Positions 10,975 through 22,434 of a stretch of DNA of 64,000 bases are shown piece by piece. The stretch comes from Stomoxys calcitrans (lineage: Eukaryota; Arthropoda; Insecta; Diptera; Muscidae), in NCBI RefSeq assembly GCF_963082655.1, contig NC_081553.1:192920373-192984372 (forward strand), read 5' to 3'. The notes under the pieces were generated by a model. It was given only the letters and a program-made list of their open reading frames with translations. It was not told the DNA's origin and searched no databases. A program made the position numbers and the translations under genes. The stretch's first letter is position 1. Each line of letters begins with the position of its first letter.

Positions 10975-12678
10975 ATACCCACCACCACAGGGGTGGGCGG
11001 TTATACTAATCTAGTCATTCCGTTTGTAACACACCTCGAAATATTGAACTAATATCCCACAAGGTAGGTATATTTTGGATCGTCTCGACATTCTGAGTCT
11101 AACTAGCCATGTCCGTCCGTCTGTCAAAATCACGATTGCGGTCAAACGCGTAGAGCTAGCCGTTTGAAATTTTGCACAGATACTTTTTATTAATGTAGGT
11201 CATTGGGGATAGCAAATGGGCCAAATCGGTTCAGATTTGGATATAGCCCCCATATTAAAATCACGTCCTGCCATCCAGCAGGTCATGTAGATCGAGACAA
11301 TATAGAACTGAAATAAATGGTCTTTTGGGTTTTAGCGCCCGGGGGGATCGAACCCCTCCTAACAAAATAAGCAACACCAAACTGCCATGTAGGACGACTG
11401 AGAACATATTGTACTCAAATGAAAGAACGTGTCAGTGGGCAATTCCCCCCATCCTACCTAAAGCAAAATGGAATTGGGCCAAATTGAAGAAGGATCTCGG
11501 GGGGCCCAACACAACTCACCGTCCCAAATTTCGGCGAAATCGGACAATAAATATGCATTTTGTGGGCCCAAAACCTTAAATCGAGAGATCGGTCTATATG
11601 GCAGCTATATCCATATCTGGACCGATCTAAGCCAAATTGAAGAAGAAGGTTGAAGTGCCTAACGCAACTCACTGTGCCAAATTTCGGCAAAATCGGACAA
11701 TAAATACGCCTTTTATGAGCACAAGACCTCAAATCGAGAGATCGGTCTATATGGCAGCTCTATCCAAATCTGAACCGATATGGGCCAAATTAAAGAAGGA
11801 TCTCGGGGGGCCCAACACAATTCACCGTCCAAAATTTCGGCGACATCGGACAATAAATATGCATTTTGTGGGCCCAAAACCTTAAATCTAGAGATCGGTA
11901 TATATGACAGCAATATTCAAATCTGAACCGATCTAGGCCAGATTGAAGAAAAATCTCGAGGGGCCCAACACAACTCACTGTCCCAAATTTCGGCGACATC
12001 GGACAATAAATGCTCCTTTTAAGGGCCCAAAACCTTAAATCGAGAGATCGGTCTATATGGCAGCTATATCCATATCTGGGCCGATCTAAGCCAAACTGCA
12101 GACGAAGGTTGAAGGGCCTAATGCAACTCACTGTGCCAAATTTCGGCAAAATCGGACAATAAATGAGCCTTTTTTGGCCCCAGGACCTTAAATCGAAAGA
12201 TCGGTCTATATGGCAGCTATATCCATATCTGGACCGATCTAAGCCAAATTGAAGAAGAAGGTTGAAGGGCCTAACGCAACTCACTGTGCCAAATTTCGGC
12301 AAAATCGGACAATAAATGAGCCTTTTATGGGCCCAGGACCTTAAATCGAGAGATCGGTCTCTATGGCAGCTATATCCAAATCTGGACCGATCGGGGCCAA
12401 ATTGAAGAAGGATATCGACTGACTCAACCCAACTCACTGTCCCAAATTCCAGCAAACTCGGATAATAAATGTGGCTTTTATGGGCCTACGACCCTAAATC
12501 GGTGGATCGGTCTACACGGGGGCTTTATCAAGATATAGTCCGATACAGCCCATCTTCGAACCTAACCTGCCTTTGGATAAAAAAGAATCTGTGCAAAGAT
12601 TCAGCTCTATATATCTATTTTTAAAGTCTTTAGCGTGATTTCAAAAGACAGACGGATGGACATGGCCAGATCGTCTTT
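10975..12678 (+). mobile_element. DINE-1-like element, type 1, with 153-bp tandem array
   Basis: The head starts ataccc accacc at 10975 and contains ctaatctagtcattccgt and catgtccgtccgtctgtc. From about 11480 to 12540 it is a tandem array. The anchor caactcac or its variants lies at 11512, 11665, 11818, 11971, 12124, 12277 and 12430, exactly 153 bp apart each time. Each unit holds gagatcggtctatatggcag and aatttcggc. There are no coding genes; open frames here arise because 153 is a multiple of three. Confidence 0.75.
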
Positions 12679-13425
12679 TTATACCCACCACCGTAGGATG
12701 GGGGTATACTAATCTAATCATTCCGCTTGTAAAACCTCGAAATAGTGATCTAGGACCCCATAAGGTGTACATATTCTTGATCGACTCGAAGATCTTGAGT
12801 CGATCTAGTCATGTCCATCCGTCTGTCCATATCACGAGAGCGGTCAAACGCGTAAAGCTAGCCGCCTGAAATTTTGCACAGATTCTTTATATTGATGAAG
12901 GTCGTTGGGGATTACAAATGGGCCATATCGGTTTAGATTTGGATATAGCTTCCATATAAACCGATCTTCCGATTTTGCTACTTGAGCCCCTGGCAGCCGT
13001 AATTTTTGTCCGATTTGTCTGAAATTTTGCACATAGTGTTCTGATATGACTTCCAACAACTGTGCTATGTACGGTTCAAATCGGTCTATAACCTGATATA
13101 GTTTCCATATAAACCGATCTCTCGATTTGACTTCTTGAGCCCCTGAATTCCTCAATTTCCATCCGATTCAGCTGAAATTTTGCACATATTGGTTTGTTAT
13201 GACTCCTAACTACTGTGTCAAGTACACGGTCTAAATCGGTCAAGAACATGATATGGCTCCCATATAAACCGATCTCCCGATTTTACTTTGGAGCGCTTAC
13301 AAGCCGCGACTTTTATCCGATTTGGATGAAATTTTCCATATAGTGTTTTGTTATGACTCTCAACAATATGGGATTCAAATAAAAGTTCCTGGCGGGGCCG
13401 TCCCAGCCCCAAAATTCCCTTAAAA
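12679..13425 (+). mobile_element. DINE-1-like element, type 1
   Basis: The head begins tatacccaccaccgtaggat and continues through ctaatctaatcattccg, gagtcgatctagtcatgtc and catccgtctgtcc. About two and a half body units follow, with aaaccgatctctcgatttg and gaaattttgcacata. It is bounded on the right by the 131-bp-type repeats at 13430. Confidence 0.75.
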
Positions 13426-13429
13426 TAGG

Positions 13430-13980
13430 TTTATTTGACGATCATGACAATCTGGAACTCAAATGAAAGGTATTCGGGAGTAGATTACGAATATGGTCAG
13501 GAAGTAGAAATAGGCATCATAATTTATTGATAACGGAAGGGGGCGGACCCTCCACCGTTACTCCAAAAACCCCATCCAAAATCAAAGTGAACCGATAAGG
13601 ACAATATTGATATCAAATGAAAAGTATGCGGGAGTAGATAACAAATCTGGCATACAAATTCATGTCGAAGTATAGGGGGTCACCCCTCCCACAAAAACCT
13701 CCAAAATGGGCACATTAGCCAATCACGGATATATGGGACTCGGTTTGTTGGTTCCGTAAAGACTGAAAAACGGCAGAACCGATTTTCTCGAAATTTTCCC
13801 ATATTGTGTGGGTTGGAAGGAAACCTAGGCTATATAATTTTTCGATAATGGAAGGGGGACGTACCCTCCCCTTATGCCAAAAACACAACCCAAAATCAAA
13901 AGTGAACCGATTGGGACAATATAGATATCAAATGAAAGGTATTGGAGAGTAGGTATTAGAATTTGAGTCTTAGACTTCTA
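13430..13980. repeat. 131-bp-type repeat (type 3) fragment
   Basis: Contains type 3 phrases: tcaaatgaaaggtattcggg, gggagtagat and a gtaccctcccc stretch. Better arrays of this family lie at 20500-22240, 36560-37520 and 54870-56800. This fragment ends about 40 bp downstream of the gene B stop codon. Confidence 0.6.
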
Positions 13981-14023
13981 TACAATTTTTTTTTTAAATT
14001 TAACTAAAATTATTTATATAACA

Positions 14024-17000
14024 TCACTTTGTTTGCCAAACATTTTGCCACATGCGCACAAAAGTGTTGTTCCTTGCTTTTGGGCGTAGCTTTTCATTAA
14101 CTCGCCTATTGTTGTTGTATTCAATGACATCCAGGCGATATTTGCGAATTTTTTCATAGACATTTGCTGAAAATCAAAATCATTAATCAAAAATTATCTT
14201 TAGCATGACAAAGTTATACTCACTTGCCAGCTCGGCTATAGATAAATCATCACCCCCATAATCCCTAGGTAGAATAGGGCGTGGTATATGCTTGTACAAG
14301 CTATCCATAGTTGAGTGCACCACTAAATGGTCTTTCAGCTCCTTTTTGATGAAAAGATTGATCAGACTCAAAAGTTTTTCCACAATGGGAGAAGGGTTAA
14401 CAAAGTGTTTGGCTGACAGGCGAATCGGTCCAGTTTCCTGAGAATTAAGGATGAAGAAAGAGAGAGAGAGAGAGAAAGGTGTAATAGAAAAGGATCACAA
14501 TTTCAGTTTAATATACAGAGATTATGCAAAAGCTAAATTACATTGAATTTTCTTACCTGCAAGAAATATATGATCTTCTTTACTTGCATTAGACTCAGGC
14601 GAGCAATATGACCAAATGTTAATCCGGATACATCAAGGATTACCACACAGCCTGCATAAAGTTGAGTGCCTTGTATCAAAATTTCTTGGTGGGCAAACAA
14701 TCTGTAACCATTATATAAGAAATCTTAAGGCAACCAAATACTGTCAATTTGAAAAGAGGCTATCATATGGTAAATGTTTGACAGCCGAGTAAAAATGCAA
14801 ATTTTTCCCATGAACATTCCACTAAGCGACAGGGGTAAACTTCTCACATATCAATGAGTGCAGTCCGATTCAAGTTTAAGCACAATGATAAGGGGCCTCC
14901 TTTCTATAACCGAGTCCGAACGGCGTGCCGCAGTGCTACACCTCTTTGGAGAGAAGTTTTACATGGCATAGTACCTCACAAATGTTGCCAGCATTAGGAG
15001 GGGAAACCACCGCTGAAAATTTTTTCTAATGGTCTCGCCAGGATTCGAGCCCAGGCGTTCAGTGTTATAGGCGGACATGCTAACCTCTGCGCTACAGTGG
15101 CCTCCAAGCTGACAGCCGAGTATATTTAGACATTTTAACAAGTAAAAGGGTGCTAAGTTCGGCAAGGGCGAATTTTGGGAACCCACCATCATAGATTCTG
15201 CTAAAAATTTTTACAAAATAAATTTAGTTGAAGGGCATAAATTTATTCTTCATACCATAGTTCTGTCAAATCAGCAAAAATTAAAGCTTCTAGGAGCCGA
15301 ACAAGGATGATCGAGAGACCGGTCTATATGGGAGCTACATCAGGTTATGAACTGATTTGGACCGTACTTGGCACAGTTGTTTGGAGTCATAATAGAAAAC
15401 AGCATGCAAAATTTCAGCCAAATCGGATGAAAATTGAGGTTTCCAGGGGCTCACGAAGTCAAATCGGGAGATCGGTTTATATGGGAACTATATCAAGTTC
15501 TTGATCCGTTTGTACCATACTTGGCACAGTTGTTGAAAGTCATAACAGAACACTATGTGCAAAATTTCAGCCAAATCGGACAAAAATTGAGGTTTCCAGG
15601 GGCTCACGAATTCAAATCGGGAGATCGGTTTATATGGGAGCTATATCAAGTTCTTGATCCGTTTGTACCATACTTGGCACAGTTGTTGAAAGTCATAACA
15701 GAACACTATGTGCAAAATTTCAGCCAAATCGGACAAAAATTGTGGCTTCCAGGGGCTCAAGAAGTCAAATCGGGAGATCGGTTTATATGGGAGCTATATC
15801 AGGTTCTTGACCGATTTTTTGCGTACTTGGCGCAGTTACTGTTAGTCACAACAGAACACTATGTTCAAAATTTCAGCCAAATCGGACAAAAATTGTGGCT
15901 TCCATGGGCTCATGAAGTTAAATCAAGAGATCGGTTTATATGGGAGCTATATCAGGTTACGGACTGATTTGGACCGTAGTTGGCACAGTTTTTGGAAGTC
16001 ATAACAGAACACCAGATGCAAAATTTCAGCCAAATCGGACAAAAATTGTGGCTTCCAGGGGCTCAAGAAGTCAAATCGGTAAATCGGTTTATATGGGAGC
16101 TATATCCAAATCTGAACCGATATGACCCATTTGCTTTTCCCAACGACCTACATCTATATAAAGTATCTGTGGTAAAATTCAAGTGGCTAGCTTTACGCGT
16201 TCGACCGCTATCGTGATTTCGACAGAAGGACGGACGGACGGATATGGCTAGTTCGAATCAAAATTTCGAGACGATATGTACTTTATGGGGTCCTAGATTA
16301 ATATTTCGAGGTTTTACAAACGGAATGACTCGATTAGTATACCCCCATTCTATGGTGGAGGGTATAAAAATTGTGCCCTGGCAACTGTTATAACTCTTAT
16401 TTGGAACTGTTATAACTCCACCAAAAGTCAGAATCTCCATGATTTGAAAACAGTTGTGCATTGGACACGTACTAGGCAATCACGTCATGTCTAAATCATC
16501 TCGAAAATCGAACTTTGAATTTTTTGTCCAGTTTTCGAAGTAGGCTATATCCAGCCCATGGAAAATTTTGAATTTTCCATTTTTCGAACATTCAAAAATT
16601 GTTTACATTTAAATGCTGATGAATAGATTGTTTAAAGCCGTGCCAATTAAATGAAAATCATTGGAATTTCTCCAAAAAAATCCCTTACTTATCAAAACAA
16701 AAATATGTTTTAAAACTTCAGAAATTGTGCCTTGAAACTGTTATAAGTCCTCCTTGAAACTGTTATAACTCAATCAACCGTCTGTCGAAATTTCGATAGT
16801 GGTCGAACGGGAAAAGCTATTCACTTGAAATTTTGGTCCGATACTAAATATCGATTTAGGTTGTTGGGGATTGCAAATGTCCAATATCGGTTCAGATTTC
16901 GATATAGCTACCATAGAAACCGATCTCCAGATTTTACTTCTTGAGCCCCTGGGAGGCGCAATTTTTCCGATTTGGCTGAAATTGTGCACGTAGTGTGCCA

Positions 17001-19196
17001 AGTACCGTTTAAATCGTTAAAGAACCTGATATAGTTCCTATATAAACCGATCGCCGGATTTGTCTTCTTGAAGCTTAAATTTTCATCCGACTAAGCTGAA
17101 ATGTTGCACATAGAGTTCTATTACGACTTCCAACAACTGTGACAAGTACATAAATCGTTAAATCGTTCAAGTACCTGATATAGCTCCCATATAAACCGAT
17201 CTCCCGATTTGACTTCCCTGTGGCCCCTGGAAGCCACAAATTTCATGCGATTTAGCAGAAATTTTGCCTGTTCCGTTATGATATGCAACAACTGTATCAG
17301 GTACGGTTTAAATCGGTCTATAACCTGATATAGCTCCCATATAAATCGATCTCTCGATTTGACTTCTTGAGCGCCTGGAAGCTTAAATTTTTGTGCTATT
17401 TAGCTGAAATTTTGCACATGGTGGACAATAAATGCGCCTTTTATGGGCCCAAAACCTTAAATCGAGAGATCGGTCTATATGGCGGCTATATTCAAATCTA
17501 GACTGATCTGGGCCAAATTACAGAATGATGTCAAGGGGCTCATTACAACTCATTGTCCCCAATTTTTGGCGACATCAGACGATAAATGCGCCTTTTATGG
17601 GCCCAAGACCTTAAGTCGAGAGATCGGTTTTTATGGCAGCTATATTCAAATCTGGATCGATCTGGGCCAAATTGCAGAAAGATGTCGAGGTGCCTAACAC
17701 AACTCACTGTCCCAAATTTCGGCGACATCGGCCAATTAATGAACCTTTTATGGGCCAAAAATCTTAAATCGAGATATCGGCCTATATGGCACCTTTATCC
17801 AAATCTGGACCTATCGGGGCCAAATTGAAGAAGGATATCGACTGGCTTAACACAATTCAAAGTTCCAAATTTCAGCAAAGTCGGATAATTATTGTGGATT
17901 TTATGGGCCTAATACCCTTAATCGGCGGATCGGTCTATATGGCGGCTATATCCAAATCTAGACTGATCTGGGTCAAAGTACAGAATGATGGCGAGGGGCT
18001 CAATACAGCTTATTGTCCCCAATTGTTGGCGACATCAGACGATAAATGCGAGAGATCGGTCTTTATGGCAGCTATATCCAAATCTGGACCGATCGAGGGG
18101 CCTAACACAACTCACTATCCCAAATTTCGGCGACATCGGACAATAAATGCACCTTTTATGGGCCAAAAATCTTAAATCGAGATATCGGTCTATATGGCAC
18201 CTTTATCCAAATCTGGACCAAATTGAAGAAGGTTATCGACTGGCTTAACACAATTCAAAGTCCCAAATTTCAGCAAAATCGGATAATAAACGAGGATTTC
18301 ATGGGCCTAAGACCCTAAATCGGCGGATCGGTCTATATGGCAGCTATATCCAAATCTACACTGATCTAGGCCAAAGTACAGAAATAGGTCGAGGGGCTTA
18401 ACACAACTCATTGTCCCAAATTGTGGTGACATCGGACAATACATGCGCCTTTTATGGGCCCAAATCCTTAAACCGAGAGATCGGTCGATATGGCAGCTAT
18501 ATCCAAATCTGAACCGATTTGAGCCACATTGAAAAAGAATATTGGAGGGCCTAACACAACTCACTATCCCAAATTTCGACGAAATTGGACAATAAATACG
18601 CCTTTTATGGGCCCAAGACCTTATATCGGGAGATCGGTCTATATAACAACTATATCCAAATCTGGACCGATCTGAAAATTTTCTGAATATAAGCCGGCTT
18701 AGTTTTCTCAATTTGCAATGGAAGCTATACAATTTTAATACTTACAGTTTAAGGGCACCAGCTAGATTAAAATTAGCTGAATCCGTATCCAACAGTTTGC
18801 CAATTAGAACGCAATGTCCTTGGGGTGTAGTATTTGGTAAAGGACATACAGCTCTGCATGAAACAGAACGCAAAAAAAAAATACTTGGAAAATGATTTTA
18901 AGAAATGCATTGGGCACTTACACTGTTTTCTGGGCTTGAACCATTTGTGCCGAGTTAATATCCAAATTGTCAAAGAATTCTTCCGTTTGAGTACGAAATG
19001 TGTAGTAGTCCTCGATCACTTGCTTCGAGTATTCCATTTGATATTGACAAGCATGATAGAAGATAAGGACCTCATGTTCCCATAACTCTGGCATATGGGG
19101 CTGAGCTCTTAGCCATTGATGAAGTTTCTGGACTTCCTCACGTTCAATGTGGGGATGTTTGGCATATTCTTGTTCTAAATCGAAAAGGGGCCACAT
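14024..19196 (-). CDS. CRAL-TRIO lipid-transfer protein, gene B (5 exons, complete)
   Basis: Complete CRAL-TRIO family lipid carrier of 294 residues. Exons are 18922-19196 (ATG at 19196), 18746-18853, 14557-14701, 14224-14437 and 14024-14166 (stop TGA at 14024-14026). All junctions are GT-AG with phases 2, 2, 0, 1. The N-terminal region starts [17 protein letters not shown]. The lipid-binding domain includes [20 protein letters not shown] (exon 3) and ILPRDYGG (exon 4). There is no signal peptide, so it is probably cytosolic. Gene A is its closest relative here. Oddity: the last exon is 12 nt shorter than in genes C-E and ends RPKARNNTFVRMWQNVWQTK, without the G-N-F-(K/R)-K-(L/I) tail those copies share. 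No AATAAA follows the stop; an AT-rich stretch of about 40 bp leads straight into repeats. Intron 2 (14702-18745) is 4.0 kb of SINE and DINE-like arrays; the other introns are 57-119 bp. Confidence 0.92.
14820..15106 (-). mobile_element. tRNA-derived SINE, near full length
   Basis: Minus-oriented copy in intron 2 of gene B. Its promoter end (tgctaacctctgcgctac at about 15078-15095, the complement of box A) and a box-B-like ggattcgagccc complement near 15041 are both present. The 3' end lies at the catatcaatgagtgcagtc segment near 14848. Confidence 0.75.
15125..16370 (-). mobile_element. DINE-1-like element, type 1, inverted, with 153-bp array
   Basis: The element is in minus orientation: its head (cattctatggtggagggtat, 16345-16368) lies at the right end. 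The body is a tandem array whose cacag/cgcag anchor lies at 15372, 15525, 15678, 15831 and 15984, exactly 153 bp apart. Four units are open in one frame and translate to a 51-residue repeat with FIWELYQV and [14 protein letters not shown]. This lies in an intron, is flanked by non-coding head sequence and has no start of its own, so I treat it as repeat DNA. Confidence 0.75.
16371..16795. repeat. Unassigned intronic sequence with aactgttata repeats
   Basis: No gene. The motif aactgttataact or aactgttataagt occurs four times, in two pairs near 16384/16406 and 16737/16756. Between the pairs is unassigned AT-rich sequence with ttttcgaa-type inverted stretches. Origin unknown. Confidence 0.4.
16796..18690 (+). 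repeat. DINE-like type 1 units followed by a 153-bp array
   Basis: From 16796 to 17430 there are type 1 body units (ctgatatagctcccatata, accgatctcccgatttg). From 17410 to 18690 is an array of the same subtype as 11480-12540. The anchor lies at 17546, 17700, 17853, 18006, 18108, 18251, 18404 and 18557. Most steps are 153-154 bp; one is 102 (51 bp short) and one is 143. The array fills the part of intron 2 next to exon 2 of gene B. Confidence 0.75.
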
Positions 19197-19320
19197 TTTC
19201 CTATGATAAGTGATAGTAAATGTAATGACTAGAGTTTATGCGCCGCCGATATGTGTTTCGTAGAAAAAGACTGCCAAGCAAATGATGGACCTTGAGACTG
19301 TTTATCCAACTTTGTACCTA
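19197..19320 (-). promoter_or_regulatory. Putative 5' UTR/promoter of gene B
   Basis: The leader next to the gene B ATG. In transcript direction it has the gtccat...gcagtc...aacacat succession also found upstream of gene A. No clear TATA box. From 19320 to 19500 it is AT-rich with nothing recognised. Confidence 0.3.
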
Positions 19321-19504
19321 CTTTTTTTTCTTTCTCTCTCTATGTGATTCTCTATGTGTAAAAACAATTTATTCTGACATATGGATTATCCAATGTATGA
19401 AAGTTTAATTAGTGATAAGTGTAATTTGTAGCGCTGTCTGAAAGGGTAGATATAGTTGTTAAGTGATAATTGATAAATGTGATGTAATTAATTTAATATA
19501 ACTA

Positions 19505-19740
19505 TTGGGTTGCCCAAAAAGTAATTGCGGATTTTTCATATAGTCGGCGTTGACAAATTTTTTCATAGCTTGTGACTCTGTAATTGCATTCTTTCTTCTG
19601 TCAGTTATCAGCTGCTACTTTTAGCTTGCTTTAGAAAAAAGTGTAAAAAAAGTATATTTGATTAAAGTTCATTCTAAGTTTTATTAAAAATGCATTTACT
19701 TTCTTTTAAAAAATCCGCAATTACTTTTTGGGCAACCCAA
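19505..19740 (+). mobile_element. Mariner-like MITE, copy 1
   Basis: A 236-bp element with inverted termini of about 32 bp beginning TTGGGTTGCCCAAAAAGTAA at each end. It is flanked by TA on both sides (19503-19504 and 19741-19742). The TA duplication and AAAAGTAATTGCGG terminus fit the Tc1/mariner superfamily. There is no transposase frame. This is the best preserved of seven copies; copies 2 and 6 share its orientation. Confidence 0.85.
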
Positions 19741-19967
19741 TATTATATTGTGATTAAAATTGTAAAAATTTAAATTACAATGAGCATTAAAAAACTAAGT
19801 TCATATATTTTAAGTTTGGTTTTATATATGCTTTAGCAAGGAGGGAACTCATTTGTGTAGCTATAAAATGTACACAAACTACATCGGTGGATTATTATAA
19901 AGAAATCAAGATAAGAAATCGGGTAAATGTCTCTCAGGTCCAAAAGACTTGTATGGCTCGATAGAAA

Positions 19968-20240
19968 TTAAAGCCCATCTGACTCTAACATAAGTACCTC
20001 CTCATGGTGCTCTGTGATTATCGGGTCGATTCCTGCCTCGTCCAAAGTTCCATAGCCCGAAAAATGTGTCTTAAGCAAATGCAGTACAGTTCCACCATGG
20101 GTCTTGCTAAATTTCCCATCAGCTTCCGTAGTCTTGAAGTATTCTTTAATAGCCGAATCGGGCCTGCTCCCCTGCGCCTTCTTTAACTCTCTAATATCTT
20201 TTAAGGGTGGGGACACTTCGCCCTGGATGCGGATATCGAA
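19968..20240 (-). pseudogene. Non-LTR retrotransposon ORF2 fragment
   Basis: An open minus-strand stretch of about 90 codons includes DSAIKEYFKTTEADGKFSKT and GGTVLHLLKTHFSGYGTLDE. The spacing and the LLxTHFxG motif resemble the linker between endonuclease and reverse transcriptase in insect LINEs of the jockey/R1 group. No catalytic motif is present. The open frame runs on into the adjoining SINE, which supplies its apparent start. Confidence 0.45.
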
Positions 20241-20455
20241 TTCGTGCCATTGTAGCCTATGACGCTGAACGCGTTCGAATCCTGGCGAGAACATCGGACA
20301 AAGCGGTGTTTATCCCCTCTACAATGCCATGCATGGTCATTTAAAAAAATTTTCCCCAAAGAGGCGGGACGCCGTTCGGGCTCGGCTATAAAAAAAGGTC
20401 CCTTATCATTGAGTTTAAACTTGAATCGGAAAGCACTCATTGATGGGTGAGAATG
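20240..20455 (+). mobile_element. tRNA-derived SINE, 5'-damaged copy
   Basis: Retains a box-B-like gcgttcgaatcctggcgag (20269-20287), the internal cgggctcggctataaaaa and the 3' end with cactcattgatggg. Box A is poorly preserved. Neighbouring 19741-19968 is AT-rich with nothing recognised. Confidence 0.7.
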
Positions 20456-20499
20456 TGCCCGTTCTTGGTTCCTGGTGGTAATGTTCTTCCTTAGGGTAA

Positions 20500-22240
20500 T
20501 GTTCTAATTAGGGGAGGGATGACACCTCAGACATTTCGAGTCAAATATGGATATCAAATTGGTGCTGCTCTTCCAAATCTCTTTAATTTAAGCCCCATAT
20601 TGCCATAGCCGGTAAATATGAACCGTTTGGAGGGTGTTTTGGGGCTAGGGCGGCCACCAGCACTTTCCACTGAAAATAGATATCGAATTTGTTCTTTTTT
20701 CCCAACGGAAATGAAGTTCAGTTTAGGGCGTGCTTTAGGGCGTACCCCAAAACACTTGTCTCCAAAATTGGACATCAAATTCGTTTACTACTCTCAAGTA
20801 CCTTTTATTTGAGTCCCATATTGTCATAATGGGTCAAATAACCCATTTGACTTATATTTAGGAGGAAAAGTGCCACCTAGACTTGGACGCAAAATTTTAA
20901 TTTCATATTCGTAATCTACTCCCTTATACCTTTCATTTGAGTCCCATATAGCCATGGTCGGCTAATATGCCTATTTGAGGGTATTTGGGGGTGGACGACC
21001 TCCCATACTTGGACCTAATGTTTTAAGCCATATTTGTAATCTACTGCCTAATGCTTTTCATTTGAGTCCCATATTGAGTCCTCTGTTTAGAGGAGTTTCG
21101 GGGTTGGGGGGGCTGCCCGCTGGGTATTTGGACCCAAATTTTAATACCATATTTATTTTCGGACCTCCAATTCCTTTCACTTGATAGCCTTATTATGCCA
21201 ATAGGACCACTTTGGGATATGTGTGGCGTTTTTGGGGGAGGGTCCTAAAACTTATATAGCCTATGTTTCCTTCCAGACAAACGTTTACAATCTATGAAAA
21301 ATTTAAGAAAATCGGTTCAGCCAAGTATCATATAGTCATAATCGGTCTAATGGCGTTTTTGAGGGGTGGCGTGACCCTCTATATTTCGATCTGATTTTGA
21401 ATGCCAGATTTGAAATCTACTTCCGAATATCTTTCATTTGAGCCCCATATTAAAATGAACGTCCAATATGTCTGTTTGGGGGAGTTATGGGGTTGGGTCG
21501 GCCCGAAGGCTACTTAGACTCAAATTTTTATACCATATTCGTATTCTATTCTCCAATACCCGGCATTTGATACCTATATTGTCCCGATCAGTCCACTTTT
21601 GATTTTGGTTTGTGTTTTAGGCATGAGGGGGAGGGTCCGTCCCCCTTCCGATACCGGAAAATTGTATTGCCTATGTTTCCTTCCAGACCAACTTATGCGA
21701 AAATTTCGAGAAAATCGGTTCTGCCCTTTTTCAGTCTATAGCGAACAAACAAACCGAATTGAATTTGTATGCCAGATTCGTTATCTACTCCCGCATACTT
21801 TTCATTTGATACCCATATTGTCCTTATCGATCCACTTTTGATTTTGGGTGATTGGGTGATAATGTGCCCATTTTGGGCGTTTTTCTATGCCAGATTCGTT
21901 ATCTACTCTCGCATACTTTTCATTTGATACCCATATTGTCCTATCGGTTTACTTTTGATTTTGGGTGATGTTTTTTAGGGGCAACGGTGGAGGGTCCGCC
22001 CCTTCCGTTATCAATAAATTATAAAGCCTATTCCTACTACCTGACTATATTCGTAATCTACTCCCGAACACCTTTCATCTGAGTCCCATGTTGTCAATAG
22101 CGTCCAATAGGCCTATTTGAAGGGGTTTTGGGGTCGGGACAGCTCCCTAGGTACTTGGAGCCAAATTTTGATTTCATTTGAGTCCCATACTGCCCCGATC
22201 GGTCCATTTTTATTTTTGGGGTAAGGGGGAGGGTCCGCCC
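20500..22240 (-). repeat. Type 3 repeat array (about 131-bp units)
   Basis: Diverged tandem units containing tttcatttgagtcccatat and variants, each followed by a G-rich block with gggg(t)gg and a cctacttagac or ctacttggac section. The same family in the opposite orientation is at 54870-56800. No coding sequence; short open frames are incidental. 22240-22435 is unassigned. Confidence 0.7.
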
Positions 22241-22434
22241 CATACACAAATTCATTTTTATATATATAAATAGAAAGATAGATGATTGAAGAGTTCCTCC
22301 CTCTTGAACTTTCGGACGGACATTAGGAATAGAGCGCACAACAAACCGATTACTGGCGTAGATGTATGTATATAGTGGCATGGCACAGATTAATATCAGC
22401 ACCCTTTTTCAACCTAATCTAACCAAAGGTTGGA

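Noticed and set aside
15434..15967. 177-codon frame with a 51-residue repeat, looking like a repeat protein
   Set aside because: The 153-bp repeat family is a multiple of three; it is intronic and flanked by non-coding element ends. Kept as a finding, not as a gene.
19968..20294. 108-codon frame as a host gene
   Set aside because: Its start lies in a SINE and the remainder resembles a LINE linker region; no splice partners seen.
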